Assembly (NCBI GenBank): GCA_015490195.1
Contig: WFYG01000012.1
Location: 1-64,000, forward strand
Direction of reading: 5' to 3'
Source of the DNA: Thermovibrio sp.
Lineage (GTDB): Bacteria > Aquificota > Aquificia > Desulfurobacteriales > Desulfurobacteriaceae
DNA length: 64,000 nucleotides
A program made the translations under genes and the position numbers. Below are positions 1-8,887 of this stretch, piece after piece; position 1 is the first letter of the stretch, and each line of letters begins with the position of its first letter. A model generated the notes under the pieces. It made no database searches, was not told where the DNA came from, and worked only from the letters and a program-made list of their open reading frames with translations.

Positions 1-1094
1 AGGGGGGAAAGTTCCTCCTTCAGTCTCTTATGAAGGTACTCAATCTTACCTTTCAGTTTTTCAGGCCATCCCTTTTCCTCAAAGAGCTCAATGTTCCTGA
101 GGGCTACTGCACAGCCAAGCTGGTTCCCTGTAAAGGTGTGGCCGTGGAAAAAGGTCTTTCCGCTTCCGTAGTCCCCTCCCCAGAAAGCTCTGTAAACCTC
201 ATCTGTTGCGAGAGTCGCGGCGAGGGGCATGTATCCTGCGGTTAATCCCTTGGAGATTGCCATAATGTCTGGAACTACTCCTTCCCACTCACAGGCGAAC
301 ATTTTTCCAGTTTTTCCAAAGCCCGTTGCAACCTCGTCCAAAATGAGGAGAACGCCGTATCTGTCGCAGAGATCCTTCACTCCTTTTAAGAAACCTTCTG
401 GATGGACAATGATTCCAGCGGCAGCCTGAACTAAAGGCTCCATAACAACCGCTGCAATTTTGTCTCCATGTTCTTTTAAAACTTCTTCCAGCTTCTCCAA
501 AGAGTAGTTCTTACACTCCTCGGGAGTTCCGGGGAACCTGTAGGGGTGTGGGGCGGGGATTTTGTAGGTCTGAAACATGAGTTCCCTGAACATTGAGTGG
601 AATAGGTCTATTCCTCCAATGCTTACAGAGCCTATCGTGTCCCCGTGGTAGGCCTCCTCAAGCTTTATAAACTTTGTCCTCTTTTTCTCTCCCTTTAGCT
701 GCCAATACTGGTAGGCCATCTTCAGGGCAACTTCCATAGCCGTTGAGCCGTCGTCTGAGTAGAAGACGCGGTTTAAACCTTCTGGAGTTATCTCAACGAG
801 TTTCTTTGCAAGGAGAATTGATGGAACGTTTGCAAGGCCTAAAAGTGTTGAATGGGCAATCTTTCCTGCTTGCTCACAGAGTGCTTCGTTTAGCTCCTTA
901 ACGTTGTGGCCGTGGACGTTGCACCAGATTGAGCTAACGGCGTCTAAGTATCTTTTCCCTTCTGTATCTATAAGCCAGCATCCCTCTCCCCTTTCAATTA
1001 CTATCGGTTCGTGTTTTACGTATTCGGCCATCTGGGTAAAGGGGTGCCAGACAAACTGTTTGTCCCACTTCTTGAGCTGCTCAGGGTTGGCCAC
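1..1094 (-). CDS. bioA: adenosylmethionine-8-amino-7-oxononanoate aminotransferase (partial, C-terminus off the edge)
   Basis: PLP enzyme of biotin synthesis that aminates 7-keto-8-aminopelargonate (KAPA) to DAPA using S-adenosylmethionine. Translation of the minus strand from the GTG at 1094-1092 gives an N-terminus with WHPFTQM, then YSDDGSTAMEVALKMAYQYW, AYHGDTIGSVSIGG, LILDEVATGFGKTG (the PLP-site aspartate) and AISKGLTAGYMPL, which contains the Schiff-base lysine. All are typical of BioA. A GGAGG lies about 9 bases before the GTG, which supports this start. Around 364 residues are present and roughly 80 are missing beyond position 1. bioB lies 21 kb away in another operon, so the biotin genes are scattered here. 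Confidence 0.93.
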   Translation of the reverse strand, partial: MANPEQLKKWDKQFVWHPFTQMAEYVKHEPIVIERGEGCWLIDTEGKRYLDAVSSIWCNVHGHNVKELNEALCEQAGKIAHSTLLGLANVPSILLAKKLVEITPEGLNRVFYSDDGSTAMEVALKMAYQYWQLKGEKKRTKFIKLEEAYHGDTIGSVSIGGIDLFHSMFRELMFQTYKIPAPHPYRFPGTPEECKNYSLEKLEEVLKEHGDKIAAVVMEPLVQAAAGIIVHPEGFLKGVKDLCDRYGVLLILDEVATGFGKTGKMFACEWEGVVPDIMAISKGLTAGYMPLAATLATDEVYRAFWGGDYGSGKTFFHGHTFTGNQLGCAVALRNIELFEEKGWPEKLKGKIEYLHKRLKEELSP

Positions 1095-1124
1095 TTCTCA
1101 AGCCTCCAGATGTTGTTAGGTTTA

Positions 1125-1130
1125 AGTATA
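1125..1130 (-). promoter_or_regulatory. possible -10 box for bioA
   Basis: On the minus strand TATACT stands about 30 bases before the bioA GTG start. The -35 region is only a T-rich stretch, so the call is weak. The adjacent bases 1160-1195 hold a G-run/C-run hairpin between korC and bioA that might end the korC transcript. Confidence 0.35.
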
Positions 1131-1199
1131 ACCAGTTGGCAGGATGAAAAAGGCGACGGGGGAGGGAAAGAGGGAGGGGGAACTCCCCCCTTTAAAAGC

Positions 1200-1826
1200 C
1201 TAAGCCTTCTGGAGGGCAGCCTTTCCTATCTTTACGCCTTCCTGGAAAGCTGTTTTGTTAAGGTCAATGAAGCGCTTGGGAACGCTCTTCTCAATAGCCT
1301 TCAGGAAAGACTCCTCAGAAATGAGGGGTTTTCCGTCAAACTGGAGTGATGTTGCAACCTGAAAAACTCCAAGGGCAACAATGTTCATAACCTGCCTTCT
1401 TCCAAGGCCTTCGGCTGCGGTTCTTGCGATAGGAGCTGAAACAACCCTGTACATGTTGCAGTCAAGGTCGCACTGAACGAGGTCTTCGTCAACTATTACG
1501 AGAGCTCCCGGTTTCACGTTAACAAGAACATCTGCCGTATTCTCTCCACATTCAGGGTCTAACCTTACAGGTTTACCCTTAACCATCTCATCGTAGGCTT
1601 CCTGAGACTGGATAATAACTGCGTCAAGCTCTGTTACCTGAGGGAAGTCAATCTGCTGGTCAGAGATTACAACGTCTCCAAGAGACGTTCCGCTTCTCAT
1701 TGCAGCACCGTATGAAGCTGTTTGAGTAGCCCAGAGCCCTTCCTCGGCGGCAGCAGTAGCAAGAACAACCGCAGCCAGAATTGAACCCTGGCCGGCAGAA
1801 CCTATAACCCTAACCTCATACCTCAT
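1200..1826 (-). CDS. korC: 2-oxoglutarate:ferredoxin oxidoreductase, gamma subunit
   Basis: Gamma subunit (208 aa, Pfam POR family) of a 2-oxoacid:ferredoxin oxidoreductase. It starts with the family hallmark RVIGSAGQGS and contains ASYGAAMRSGTS, which helps form the CoA/active-site region. It is the last gene of the run sucC-sucD-korD-korA-korB-korC and overlaps korB by four bases (ATGA-type), so translation is probably coupled. With succinyl-CoA synthetase upstream, the complex most likely carboxylates succinyl-CoA to 2-oxoglutarate in the reductive TCA cycle. The substrate is inferred from the neighbours, not from a diagnostic residue. Confidence 0.9.
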   Translation of the reverse strand: MRYEVRVIGSAGQGSILAAVVLATAAAEEGLWATQTASYGAAMRSGTSLGDVVISDQQIDFPQVTELDAVIIQSQEAYDEMVKGKPVRLDPECGENTADVLVNVKPGALVIVDEDLVQCDLDCNMYRVVSAPIARTAAEGLGRRQVMNIVALGVFQVATSLQFDGKPLISEESFLKAIEKSVPKRFIDLNKTAFQEGVKIGKAALQKA

Positions 1827-2674
1827 TTTTCACCTCCGGAAAGCTGCTTAACCCTGTTCCAATAAACCTCTGTGTACTCAGGTCTTGAGTCGTCGTGGTA
1901 AAGAACTCCTCTTGGAAGTTTTCCAGCCCTTTTCTCCTCAGGAAGCTTCTCCCAGGCTTTAACGGGAATCGTGTTCTCCTTGAGCCACATGTACATCTCT
2001 TCAAAGGTCATCCTGTTCTTCCTTCCGTAGATGATTGTACATGGAGAGAGAACTTCAATGAATGAGAACCCTTTGTGCTTTATACCGTCCTGAATCAGTT
2101 TCTTGAGCTCTGTAACGTGGTATGCGGTTCCCCTTGCAACGTAGGTTGCTCCGGCGGCCTTTGCCAGCTCTGCAACGTCAAAGTTTGGCTCGTAGTTTCC
2201 GCCGGGAGTTGTTGTTGTCTGTGAGCCAAGGGGAGTTGTCGGTGAAACCTGTCCATGAGTCATTCCGTATATCCAGTTGTTAATCATAACAACTGTTACG
2301 TCAATGTTCCTACGGGCTGCGTGGATGAAGTGGTTTCCACCAATTGCAAAGCAGTCTCCATCTCCTGTGAAAACAATCGTTGTGAGCTCTGGCTTAAAGA
2401 GTTTCAGGCCTGTTGCAAATGCAAGTGCCCTTCCGTGGGTTGTGTGGAGAGTAAAGCCGTCAAAGTAACCGGGTGTCCTTGAAGAACATCCGATACCTGA
2501 AACCATTGCAACCTGGTCGTTGTCAATTCCAAGGTCGTAGAGGGCCATGCAGGTTGCTTTTAGTGCCTGGCCGATTCCACATCCGGGACACCAGATTGTT
2601 GGGAGTTTGTCAAGCCTTAAGTATTTAAAGTAAGACTCCTTCTTCTCAAGAACCTTCTCAAAGGGAACGTTCAT
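1823..2674 (-). CDS. korB: 2-oxoglutarate:ferredoxin oxidoreductase, beta (TPP) subunit
   Basis: Thiamine diphosphate-binding beta subunit, 283 aa, close to the usual KorB size. It shows WCPGCGIGQ near residue 28 (Cys ligands of the proximal Fe-S cluster), GIGCSSR, HTTHGRALAFATG, and the TPP/Mg2+ motif GDGDCFAIGGNH followed by NNWIYGMTHGQ. The region TPLGSQTTTTPGG is typical of KorB rather than PorB. It sits between korA and korC with 11 bases to korA. Confidence 0.92.
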   Translation of the reverse strand: MNVPFEKVLEKKESYFKYLRLDKLPTIWCPGCGIGQALKATCMALYDLGIDNDQVAMVSGIGCSSRTPGYFDGFTLHTTHGRALAFATGLKLFKPELTTIVFTGDGDCFAIGGNHFIHAARRNIDVTVVMINNWIYGMTHGQVSPTTPLGSQTTTTPGGNYEPNFDVAELAKAAGATYVARGTAYHVTELKKLIQDGIKHKGFSFIEVLSPCTIIYGRKNRMTFEEMYMWLKENTIPVKAWEKLPEEKRAGKLPRGVLYHDDSRPEYTEVYWNRVKQLSGGEK

Positions 2675-2685
2675 TACTTACCTCC

Positions 2686-3837
2686 TTAAACTCTTGCTTT
2701 TACGATCTCCTCAAGTTTTGAGAGGATCTCAGCCGGATAGATAACCTTACCGTTTGCCCTGTTGAGCCTGTAAACGGGAGCTTCTCCCTTAGCGCACCTC
2801 TCAACCTCAAGGACGTACTGACCCATGTTGAGCTCTGGAACAAGGATTGCGTTTACGTGTTTTGCTAGCTTGTTGAGAGTTTCTTCCGGAGATGGCCAGA
2901 TGGTTACAACCCTTAAAAGGCCTGCCTTGATTCCCTTCTCCCTTGCCATGTCAACGGCGGTCTTTGCAGCCCTTGCAGTTGTTCCAAAGGCCACAATTGC
3001 TACTTCGGCGTCGTCTAACTTGTACTCCTCGTTCTTCTCCATCTCAGGCTGATTTCTCTTAACCTTCCTAATGAGCCTTTCAATAAGCTCCTCGCACATC
3101 TCAGGGTTTGTTGTTGGGAAGCCTGTGTAGTCGTGGTGAAGACCTGTTGCGTGTCCCCTGTATCCCGGTGTTCCGTATGGAGCTATTGCAGGGACGTCGT
3201 CCTCTCCGGGCTTGTAGGGGAGATACTCTTCAGGTGGAACTTCGGGCATCTTCCTGTTCCAGATCTCAACCTTATCAGGTGTGAACTGCTCCATGTCAAC
3301 GGTTTCCCTCATGTGGCCCAGGACTTCGTCTAAGAGGAGAACAACGGGAGTTCTCAGTCTCTCTGCCCAGTTGAACGCCCTGATTGTCTCTTCCATTATT
3401 TCCTGAACGTTTCCAGGATAGAAGACGGGAATGAGCTTGTCTCCGTGGGTTCCCCATAGGGACTGCATAATCTCCTGCTGGCCGATCTGGGTTGGAAGAC
3501 CTGTTGACGGGCCGCCCCTCTGAACGTTTACGACAACGCAGGGAGCCTCAACCATAAACGCATAGCCGAGGTTCTCCTGCTTTAAAGAGAAACCGGGACC
3601 AGAGGTTGCTGTCATAGCCTTTGCGCCGGCAAAAGAGGCTCCAACGATAGCCGCCATAGAGGCTATTTCGTCCTCCATCTGTATGAAGGCTCCTCCGTGG
3701 CGGGGCAGGAGCTCCGCCATCCTCTCGGCGATCTCAGAAGACGGTGTAATCGGGTAACCTGCATAAAACCTACAGCCTGCAAGGATTGCAGCCTCTGCAC
3801 AGGCGTGGTTTCCATACTTAAGCTCAAGCTTTGCCAT
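2686..3837 (-). CDS. korA: 2-oxoglutarate:ferredoxin oxidoreductase, alpha subunit
   Basis: Alpha subunit (pyrimidine-binding and transketolase C-terminal domains), about 384 aa from the chosen start. Motifs are GCRFYAGYPITPSSEIAE near the N-terminus and GPGFSLKQENLGYAFMVEAP. The frame is open further upstream to 3924, but the ATG at 3837 is preceded by GGGAGG at ideal spacing and gives the canonical start MAKLELKYGN. The 29-residue upstream extension overlaps korD and looks spurious. KorA, KorB, KorC and KorD together make a four-subunit enzyme that uses reduced ferredoxin to fix CO2 onto succinyl-CoA. Confidence 0.92.
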   Translation of the reverse strand: MAKLELKYGNHACAEAAILAGCRFYAGYPITPSSEIAERMAELLPRHGGAFIQMEDEIASMAAIVGASFAGAKAMTATSGPGFSLKQENLGYAFMVEAPCVVVNVQRGGPSTGLPTQIGQQEIMQSLWGTHGDKLIPVFYPGNVQEIMEETIRAFNWAERLRTPVVLLLDEVLGHMRETVDMEQFTPDKVEIWNRKMPEVPPEEYLPYKPGEDDVPAIAPYGTPGYRGHATGLHHDYTGFPTTNPEMCEELIERLIRKVKRNQPEMEKNEEYKLDDAEVAIVAFGTTARAAKTAVDMAREKGIKAGLLRVVTIWPSPEETLNKLAKHVNAILVPELNMGQYVLEVERCAKGEAPVYRLNRANGKVIYPAEILSKLEEIVKARV

Positions 3838-3848
3838 ACTTTCCTCCC

Positions 3849-4076
3849 TTAAGCGCTTGCTATTTCTTCGTACTCCTCTGGAGTGAAAACGTAGATGCAG
3901 AAGTCGGGACATATCATCTCGCACTGCTTACACCCAATACACTTTTCGGGGTGTGCAACGGTCATGACTGCCCTAACCTTGTCAAGCTCAAGAACCTTTG
4001 TAGGGCAGACTGATGCGCAGATATTACACCCCTTGCACCAGTCCTCTCTAACTTCAACAATTCCTTTTACAGCCAT
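3849..4076 (-). CDS. korD: 2-oxoglutarate:ferredoxin oxidoreductase, delta subunit (2x[4Fe-4S] ferredoxin)
   Basis: A 75-aa ferredoxin-like polypeptide with two CX2CX2CX3CP motifs (CKGCNICASVCP and CIGCKQCEMICP), enough for two [4Fe-4S] clusters. It shuttles electrons between external ferredoxin and the beta-subunit cluster of the Kor complex. It is encoded 11 bases upstream of korA and 11 bases downstream of sucD, which ties the oxidoreductase to succinyl-CoA synthetase in one transcript. Confidence 0.93.
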   Translation of the reverse strand: MAVKGIVEVREDWCKGCNICASVCPTKVLELDKVRAVMTVAHPEKCIGCKQCEMICPDFCIYVFTPEEYEEIASA

Positions 4077-4087
4077 ACTTTCCTCCT

Positions 4088-4990
4088 TTAGAGAAGTCCT
4101 CTTTCCTTTAAGGCTTTTTCCATCATCTCGCCAATTTCGGCGGGAGTGTTGCAGACGTAAGCTCCGGCGGCCCTTAATGCTTCCATCTTGCTCTTTGCAT
4201 CTCCCTTACCACCGGAGATGATCGCTCCAGCGTGTCCCATCCTCCTTCCAGGTGGTGCTGTAACACCTGCTATGTAGGCAACAACCGGTTTATCAACGTT
4301 TTCTTTAATGTATTCAGCAGCTTCCTCTTCCATCGTTCCGCCGATCTCTCCTATGAGAACTATTGCGTCTGTATCTGGGTCGTTGTTGAACATTTCAACG
4401 GCTTCTCTGTGTGTTGTTCCGGGAACAGGGTCTCCACCGATTCCGATAACTGTTGACTGACCGATTCCCCTCATAGTTAGCTGGTAGGCGGCCTCGTAAG
4501 TGAGAGTTCCTGAACGGGAAACGATTCCCACTCTTCCCTTCTTGAAGATGTGGCCGGGCATAATTCCCATCTTGCACTCTTCTGGAGTGATGATCCCCGG
4601 GCAGTTGGGACCGATGTAGCGGACTCCGGTTCCTTCAAGGGCTCTCTTAACCTTAACCATGTCGTTAACGGGAATTCCCTCTGTGATGCAGACGATCAGC
4701 TTAATTCCTGCGTCTGCCGCCTCCATTATGGCGTCTGCCGCAAAGGCAGGTGGAACGAAGATGAGGGAAGCATCCGCTCCAGTTTCTTTAACGGCTTCTT
4801 CAACTGTGTTGAAGACGGGAACCTCATACTTCCCCTCGTCGTCTTTCCAGATGAGCCCACCCTTACCGGGAGTTACACCTGCAACTATTTGTGTTCCGTA
4901 GTCCAAACACTGCTTTGCGTGGAAAGAACCTTCTTTTCCTGTAAGCCCTTGAACTACAACTTTTGTGTTTTTATTCACTAAAACGCTCAT
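4088..4990 (-). CDS. sucD: succinyl-CoA synthetase (ADP-forming), alpha subunit
   Basis: The alpha subunit binds CoA and carries the phosphohistidine. The translation shows the Rossmann CoA-binding start ([17 protein letters not shown]), [10 protein letters not shown], and near the C-terminus [18 protein letters not shown], where His is the phosphorylated residue. The start used is the ATG at 4990, with GGAGGGG just before it; the frame extends 7 codons further but without a ribosome site. About 300 aa, normal length. In this context it probably works toward succinyl-CoA, using ATP. Confidence 0.95.
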   Translation of the reverse strand: MSVLVNKNTKVVVQGLTGKEGSFHAKQCLDYGTQIVAGVTPGKGGLIWKDDEGKYEVPVFNTVEEAVKETGADASLIFVPPAFAADAIMEAADAGIKLIVCITEGIPVNDMVKVKRALEGTGVRYIGPNCPGIITPEECKMGIMPGHIFKKGRVGIVSRSGTLTYEAAYQLTMRGIGQSTVIGIGGDPVPGTTHREAVEMFNNDPDTDAIVLIGEIGGTMEEEAAEYIKENVDKPVVAYIAGVTAPPGRRMGHAGAIISGGKGDAKSKMEALRAAGAYVCNTPAEIGEMMEKALKERGLL

Positions 4991-5000
4991 TTTCCCCTCC

Positions 5001-6170
5001 TTATAGTTCACCTTTTGCTGCTTTTACAGCCTTCTGTGCACCGTCTGCCATGTCTTTGGCAGGGATTATGTTGAGGCCGCTCTCCTCAAGCATCTTCCTT
5101 CCGAGCTCAACGTTCGTTCCCTCAAGGCGTACGATTAGAGGCCTGTCAAGCTCAACCTGTTTTGCGGCCTCAATGATTCCTCCAGCAATTCTGTCGCACC
5201 TTACGATTCCGCCGAAGATGTTTACAAAGATTGCCTTTACTTTGGGATCTGAGAGGAGAAGCCTGAAGGCTGCAGCAACCCTCTCAACCGTTGCCGTTCC
5301 ACCAACGTCTAAGAAGTTTGCAGGCTCTCCGCCGTAGAACTTGATCGTGTCCATCGTTGCCATTGCAAGGCCGGCACCGTTAACCATGCAGCCGATGTTT
5401 CCGTCAAGCCTAACGTAGTTGAGATCCCACTTCTTGGCCTCAAGCTCTAACGGGTCAATCTGGGTTGTATCCTCAAGCTCTTGAATGTCGGGGTGCCTGT
5501 AGAGAGCGTTGTCGTCAAAGTCAATTTTTGCGTCTAAGCAGATGAAGTTGTCCTCTTTTGTCTTAACAAGCGGGTTTATCTCAATGAGTGAAGCGTCAAG
5601 GTCAAAGTACATCTTTGAGAGGGTCATTAGAATCTTTGTAAACTGGCTTACAAGTTTCCTGTCTGTAAGACCTATCTTGTAGGCAATTTTCCTTGCCTGG
5701 TAAGGTAAAAGACCGATTGCAGGGTCAACGTGCTCCTTTATTATCAGCTCAGGATTTGTCTTTGCTATCTCTTCAATCTCCATTCCGCCTGCTGCAGAGA
5801 CCATAAAGACAGGCCTTGAAACTTCCCTGTCCAAAGTGAGGCCTACGTAGAACTCCTTATCTATGTTTACCCCTTCTTCAATGAGGACGCAGTTTATGGG
5901 CAGGCCTTCAGGGTTCTGATAGGTTTTGAGCCTGCTGCCTATCATTTCGGCAGCTATTTTGCCGGCCTCTTCCGGGGACTTTGCAAGCTTAACTCCACCT
6001 GCCTTACCCCTTCCACCGGCGTGAACCTGTGCCTTAACTACAACTACTGGTGTTCCAAGCTCTTTTGCTGCGCACTCTGCCTCTTTGGCGTCGTGGGCAA
6101 CTATTCCCCTCGGAACGGGCAGGCCGTACTTCTTAAATATCTCTTTAGCCTGATACTCGTGGATTTTCAT
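5001..6170 (-). CDS. sucC: succinyl-CoA synthetase (ADP-forming), beta subunit
   Basis: ATP-grasp subunit (389 aa, typical length). It opens with [20 protein letters not shown], followed by [18 protein letters not shown] (nucleotide binding), IEINPLV (metal site), [13 protein letters not shown], and [14 protein letters not shown], which is the succinate-binding power helix and loop region. It is the first gene of the rTCA operon sucCD-korDABC. A GGGAGG lies upstream of the ATG. The 70-base gap before it holds a TTGTAAAA/CTGTAAAA double motif, also found upstream of other genes in the window. Confidence 0.96.
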   Translation of the reverse strand: MKIHEYQAKEIFKKYGLPVPRGIVAHDAKEAECAAKELGTPVVVVKAQVHAGGRGKAGGVKLAKSPEEAGKIAAEMIGSRLKTYQNPEGLPINCVLIEEGVNIDKEFYVGLTLDREVSRPVFMVSAAGGMEIEEIAKTNPELIIKEHVDPAIGLLPYQARKIAYKIGLTDRKLVSQFTKILMTLSKMYFDLDASLIEINPLVKTKEDNFICLDAKIDFDDNALYRHPDIQELEDTTQIDPLELEAKKWDLNYVRLDGNIGCMVNGAGLAMATMDTIKFYGGEPANFLDVGGTATVERVAAAFRLLLSDPKVKAIFVNIFGGIVRCDRIAGGIIEAAKQVELDRPLIVRLEGTNVELGRKMLEESGLNIIPAKDMADGAQKAVKAAKGEL

Positions 6171-6212
6171 TCTTTCCTCCCGCCACTGAAATTGGTAATC
6201 ATTTTAACAAAA

Positions 6213-6232
6213 TTTTTACAGAACTTTTACAA
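6213..6232 (-). promoter_or_regulatory. double TGTAAA motif upstream of sucC
   Basis: Read on the minus strand toward sucC, the site is TTGTAAAAGTTCTGTAAAAA, two TGTAAAA half-sites 11 bp apart on the same helix face. It ends 43 bases before the sucC ATG. Nearly the same 20-mer (19 of 20 identical) lies at 52690-52709, also oriented toward the next gene, and a 16/20 match lies at 17089-17108. It may be an operator or an A-rich promoter element; the sequence cannot decide. Confidence 0.45.
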
Positions 6233-6240
6233 GTGATAGG

Positions 6241-8346
6241 TTAAGACTCAAACTCAAGCTCTGTAAGTTTGACCTTTAGCTCCTCTATGTCTTCTACTTC
6301 TTCAATCTGGTGGAACGTTACTTTTATCTTCAGTTCTTCTTCAACTTTCTCTACAGCGGTCTTAACAGCTTCCTGGTTTGGATGGAAGATGAGGAAGTTG
6401 TCTCCCGAGTACCTGACAATTACTGCGTCTTTTAGTTCTAACTGGAGAAGCGCTACTGTTTTCTTCAGTATCTGATCTCCCCTTTTCCACCCCTCTTTGA
6501 TGTTTATCTGGCGGAGCTCCTTAATGTCCACTGTAAAGGCTTTAAGTTCCTTAAACCGTTCTTTTGCTATCTTGTAGGCAAGTTCAAGGGCGTTTCTGTT
6601 GAAAACCCCTGTAAGGTGGTCTCTCAGGTAGTAGTCAAGCCTTCTCTCCTCAATAGTTGATAAAAGCTGTAGGGAGATGAACTCCTCTGAAGGGGGTGGC
6701 TCTTCATTTAAGAGTACGTAAAGTGCGTTCTCTACAACTTCGGGATCGTAGGACTTACCTGAGAGTTTTTTGAGTTCCTTTACAGCTTCAGCCTTTGAGA
6801 CTCCCTTTCTGTAGATTCTGTCGCTGGTCATTGCGTCAAACGTGTCTGCAACTGCCAGTATCCTCGCCTGAAGGGGTATTTCTTTACCTTTTAAACCGTC
6901 TGGATAGCCGCTACCGTCCCATCTTTCGTGGTGATGTTTTATTCCAGGAAGGGAATCTTCCAGGACGTCTATGTGTTTAAGGAGTTCGTAACTCAGTTTG
7001 GGGTGGAGTTTTATTATCTCATACTCTTCGTTTGAGAGTTTTCCCGGTTTAAGTAGAATGCTGTCTGGAATTCCAATCTTTCCTATATCGTGGAGAAGGC
7101 CTGCTGTGTATATTGCTTTAACCTCTTCTTCTTTCAATCCCATTTCTTCTGCGATTCTCTTTGCAAAGAATGCCACCCTCTCTGAGTGTCCTCTGGTGTA
7201 GGAATCCCTAATTTCTATACCTCTTACAAGGCTTTTTACTATTTTCTCCGTTAACTCTTTTTCCCTTTTAAGTTTTTCCTCAAGATCTTTTATCAGTTTT
7301 CTTATCTCTACCGAAATGGCTATTGACTTTGCAATGTTTCTTATAAAGTGTTTTACTTCATCACTAACCGGTTTTTCTTCCCTTTTAAAGAAGATTATGA
7401 AGCCAACAGTTTCCGACATAACGGTTAGCGGAATACCGAATATGTACTTAATTCCCATCTCTTTTTCTGTAGAAGAGATTATGGAACCTTTTGTTGTTTC
7501 TATTTCTTTCTGTAGTTCTAGAAGATAGGGTTCTATTCCCTGAAGATGATCTATAGACTTAGTTTCTACTACCGGTGTTTTGTTCTGTTCCCGTGGAATA
7601 AGGCGAATTTTTACGGCTTTGTTGTTTTTCTTGACCCCAATTATCACTCCGTCGCATCCGGTTATGTTTAGAACCTTTCTCATAAGAGCTACGAATTCTC
7701 CGTTAAAGCCTTTTCCAACGGTTAAGAGATGGATGAACTGGGAGATAACGTCTTCTCTTTCATTTTTTTTCCTTATTGTATTAAGCATGGAGTTTATACT
7801 GTTTCTTATTTGGTCAAACTCGTCTCTGTTTTTTCCTTCTGGGAGTCGTGATATTTCTCCGTTTGAGATTTTCAGTATGTCTCTTTTTATTTTCCACAGC
7901 GGTTTAAGGTAGAAGATTCTTACGGCTACGAGAACCAGACCCGTCAGGAAAACTGTAACCAGGAATGTGCTGAAGGCCACTTTCTGAGCAACCTCTTTCG
8001 TTTTTGTCAGAATGAGGTTCCTGTTGAGCAGGACAAAAAGCCTTAGCTTTCCGTCGGGGAATATGAGGTCTTTCTTCAGAAGAAATTCGCTCTTTTTCTG
8101 AGGTGGAGTAAGGAGGACTTTCTCAATGTAGGGAGCTCTCTCCAGTATCCCTATAAGCTGTTTAGCTCTTTTTCTGGAGCCAACTGAAACAGAAGTAACT
8201 TCAACATAGTTTTCGGTGTTCTTTATGCTGTTTTTTATCAGTTGCTCTTTTAGAAACTGGTAGGTTATGAAGTAGGCGCTTGTTCCTATTAGTAGAGAGG
8301 CTAAAAAGCTAATTCCGGAAAGTATCCAGTATTTCTCAGCTCTCAC
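6241..8346 (-). CDS. membrane HD-GYP cyclic-di-GMP phosphodiesterase with degenerate GGDEF domain
   Basis: 701 aa. Membrane helices at about 8-27 and 124-146 flank a periplasmic sensor of around 90 residues. Then come a HAMP-like linker, a GAF-like region (about 210-350), an HD-GYP domain (about 365-550) and a C-terminal GGDEF-like domain. The HD-GYP part is intact: HDIGKIGIP, HHHERWDGSGYPDGLKG, DTFDAMTSDRIYR. The GGDEF signature is SGDNF and the metal-binding DxD region reads DIKELRQIN, so cyclase activity is unlikely; the domain may be regulatory. GTG start, 7 bases after the lipoprotein gene stop, which suggests that the two proteins sense together. Confidence 0.88.
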   Translation of the reverse strand: MRAEKYWILSGISFLASLLIGTSAYFITYQFLKEQLIKNSIKNTENYVEVTSVSVGSRKRAKQLIGILERAPYIEKVLLTPPQKKSEFLLKKDLIFPDGKLRLFVLLNRNLILTKTKEVAQKVAFSTFLVTVFLTGLVLVAVRIFYLKPLWKIKRDILKISNGEISRLPEGKNRDEFDQIRNSINSMLNTIRKKNEREDVISQFIHLLTVGKGFNGEFVALMRKVLNITGCDGVIIGVKKNNKAVKIRLIPREQNKTPVVETKSIDHLQGIEPYLLELQKEIETTKGSIISSTEKEMGIKYIFGIPLTVMSETVGFIIFFKREEKPVSDEVKHFIRNIAKSIAISVEIRKLIKDLEEKLKREKELTEKIVKSLVRGIEIRDSYTRGHSERVAFFAKRIAEEMGLKEEEVKAIYTAGLLHDIGKIGIPDSILLKPGKLSNEEYEIIKLHPKLSYELLKHIDVLEDSLPGIKHHHERWDGSGYPDGLKGKEIPLQARILAVADTFDAMTSDRIYRKGVSKAEAVKELKKLSGKSYDPEVVENALYVLLNEEPPPSEEFISLQLLSTIEERRLDYYLRDHLTGVFNRNALELAYKIAKERFKELKAFTVDIKELRQINIKEGWKRGDQILKKTVALLQLELKDAVIVRYSGDNFLIFHPNQEAVKTAVEKVEEELKIKVTFHQIEEVEDIEELKVKLTELEFES

Positions 8347-8353
8347 ACTTCCC

Positions 8354-8863
8354 TCACTCTCCGCAGTGGAGGAACTTATACTTGAGCTTTTCTGCTGAAA
8401 GGAGTTTTACTACTGCAGGATCTTTTAGAAGATCAACTCCGTTGTTCCACCCCTTTATAACGGCTACTGCCTCCTTTTGGTTTCTCAGGAGCGTTTCTTT
8501 CATCAGCAGAACGAACCCTCCCCTCCTCTCTGTTATCGGATAGTTTTCTTTTTTCTTAAGGGCTACTTTGCAGATAGGAAGCCACCTTGGGGAGAGCTCC
8601 TCTATCCGTCTTGCCGTTTCTGCGTCTGTTATTACTACTGTGTATTTGCTAAAGTTAAGGAATCGGATTAGCGAATCACCGTTTGGGACGGAGTCTAGCT
8701 GAAGGTCTATTTCCTGTTTGTCAAAGAAGCCGAAGAACTTACTGGCTTTAAAAGGGAGTAGAAGCTGGTGGGAGGAAGAGATTACGTAGACGGGCTTTTC
8801 GTTACTACAGCCTGTAAGGAAAAAAATCAGTAGAGTTATAAGTAATCCTGCCAGTGTTCTCAT
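8354..8863 (-). CDS. small lipoprotein, substrate-binding-protein-like
   Basis: 169 aa with a type II signal peptide (hydrophobic residues 4-17, lipobox LTGC with Cys at about 19). The mature part resembles the first lobe of NMT1/THI5 or phosphonate-type periplasmic binding proteins: YVISSSHQLLLPFKASKFFGFFDKQ, then a switch segment around VVITDAETARRIEELSP, then a part like the hinge. It is about half the usual length and no permease or ATPase is nearby. Located directly upstream of the membrane HD-GYP gene, it may present a ligand to that sensor. This function is inference; similarity is from memory of the fold pattern. Confidence 0.6.
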   Translation of the reverse strand: MRTLAGLLITLLIFFLTGCSNEKPVYVISSSHQLLLPFKASKFFGFFDKQEIDLQLDSVPNGDSLIRFLNFSKYTVVITDAETARRIEELSPRWLPICKVALKKKENYPITERRGGFVLLMKETLLRNQKEAVAVIKGWNNGVDLLKDPAVVKLLSAEKLKYKFLHCGE

Positions 8864-8887
8864 AGTTTTCAGGATTATATCAATCAG

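Noticed and set aside
1160..1195. Intrinsic terminator between korC and bioA
   Set aside because: A G-run/C-run hairpin exists, but on the minus strand no T tract follows the stem, so I did not call it.
2255..2482. Open frames on the strand opposite the sucCD-kor operon and other strong genes
   Set aside because: They mirror well-conserved coding sequence in other frames, lack ribosome sites and give no recognisable protein.
6241..8346. Diguanylate cyclase activity from the C-terminal GGDEF-like domain
   Set aside because: The signature is SGDNF and the metal-binding region is altered, so only the HD-GYP half is called active.
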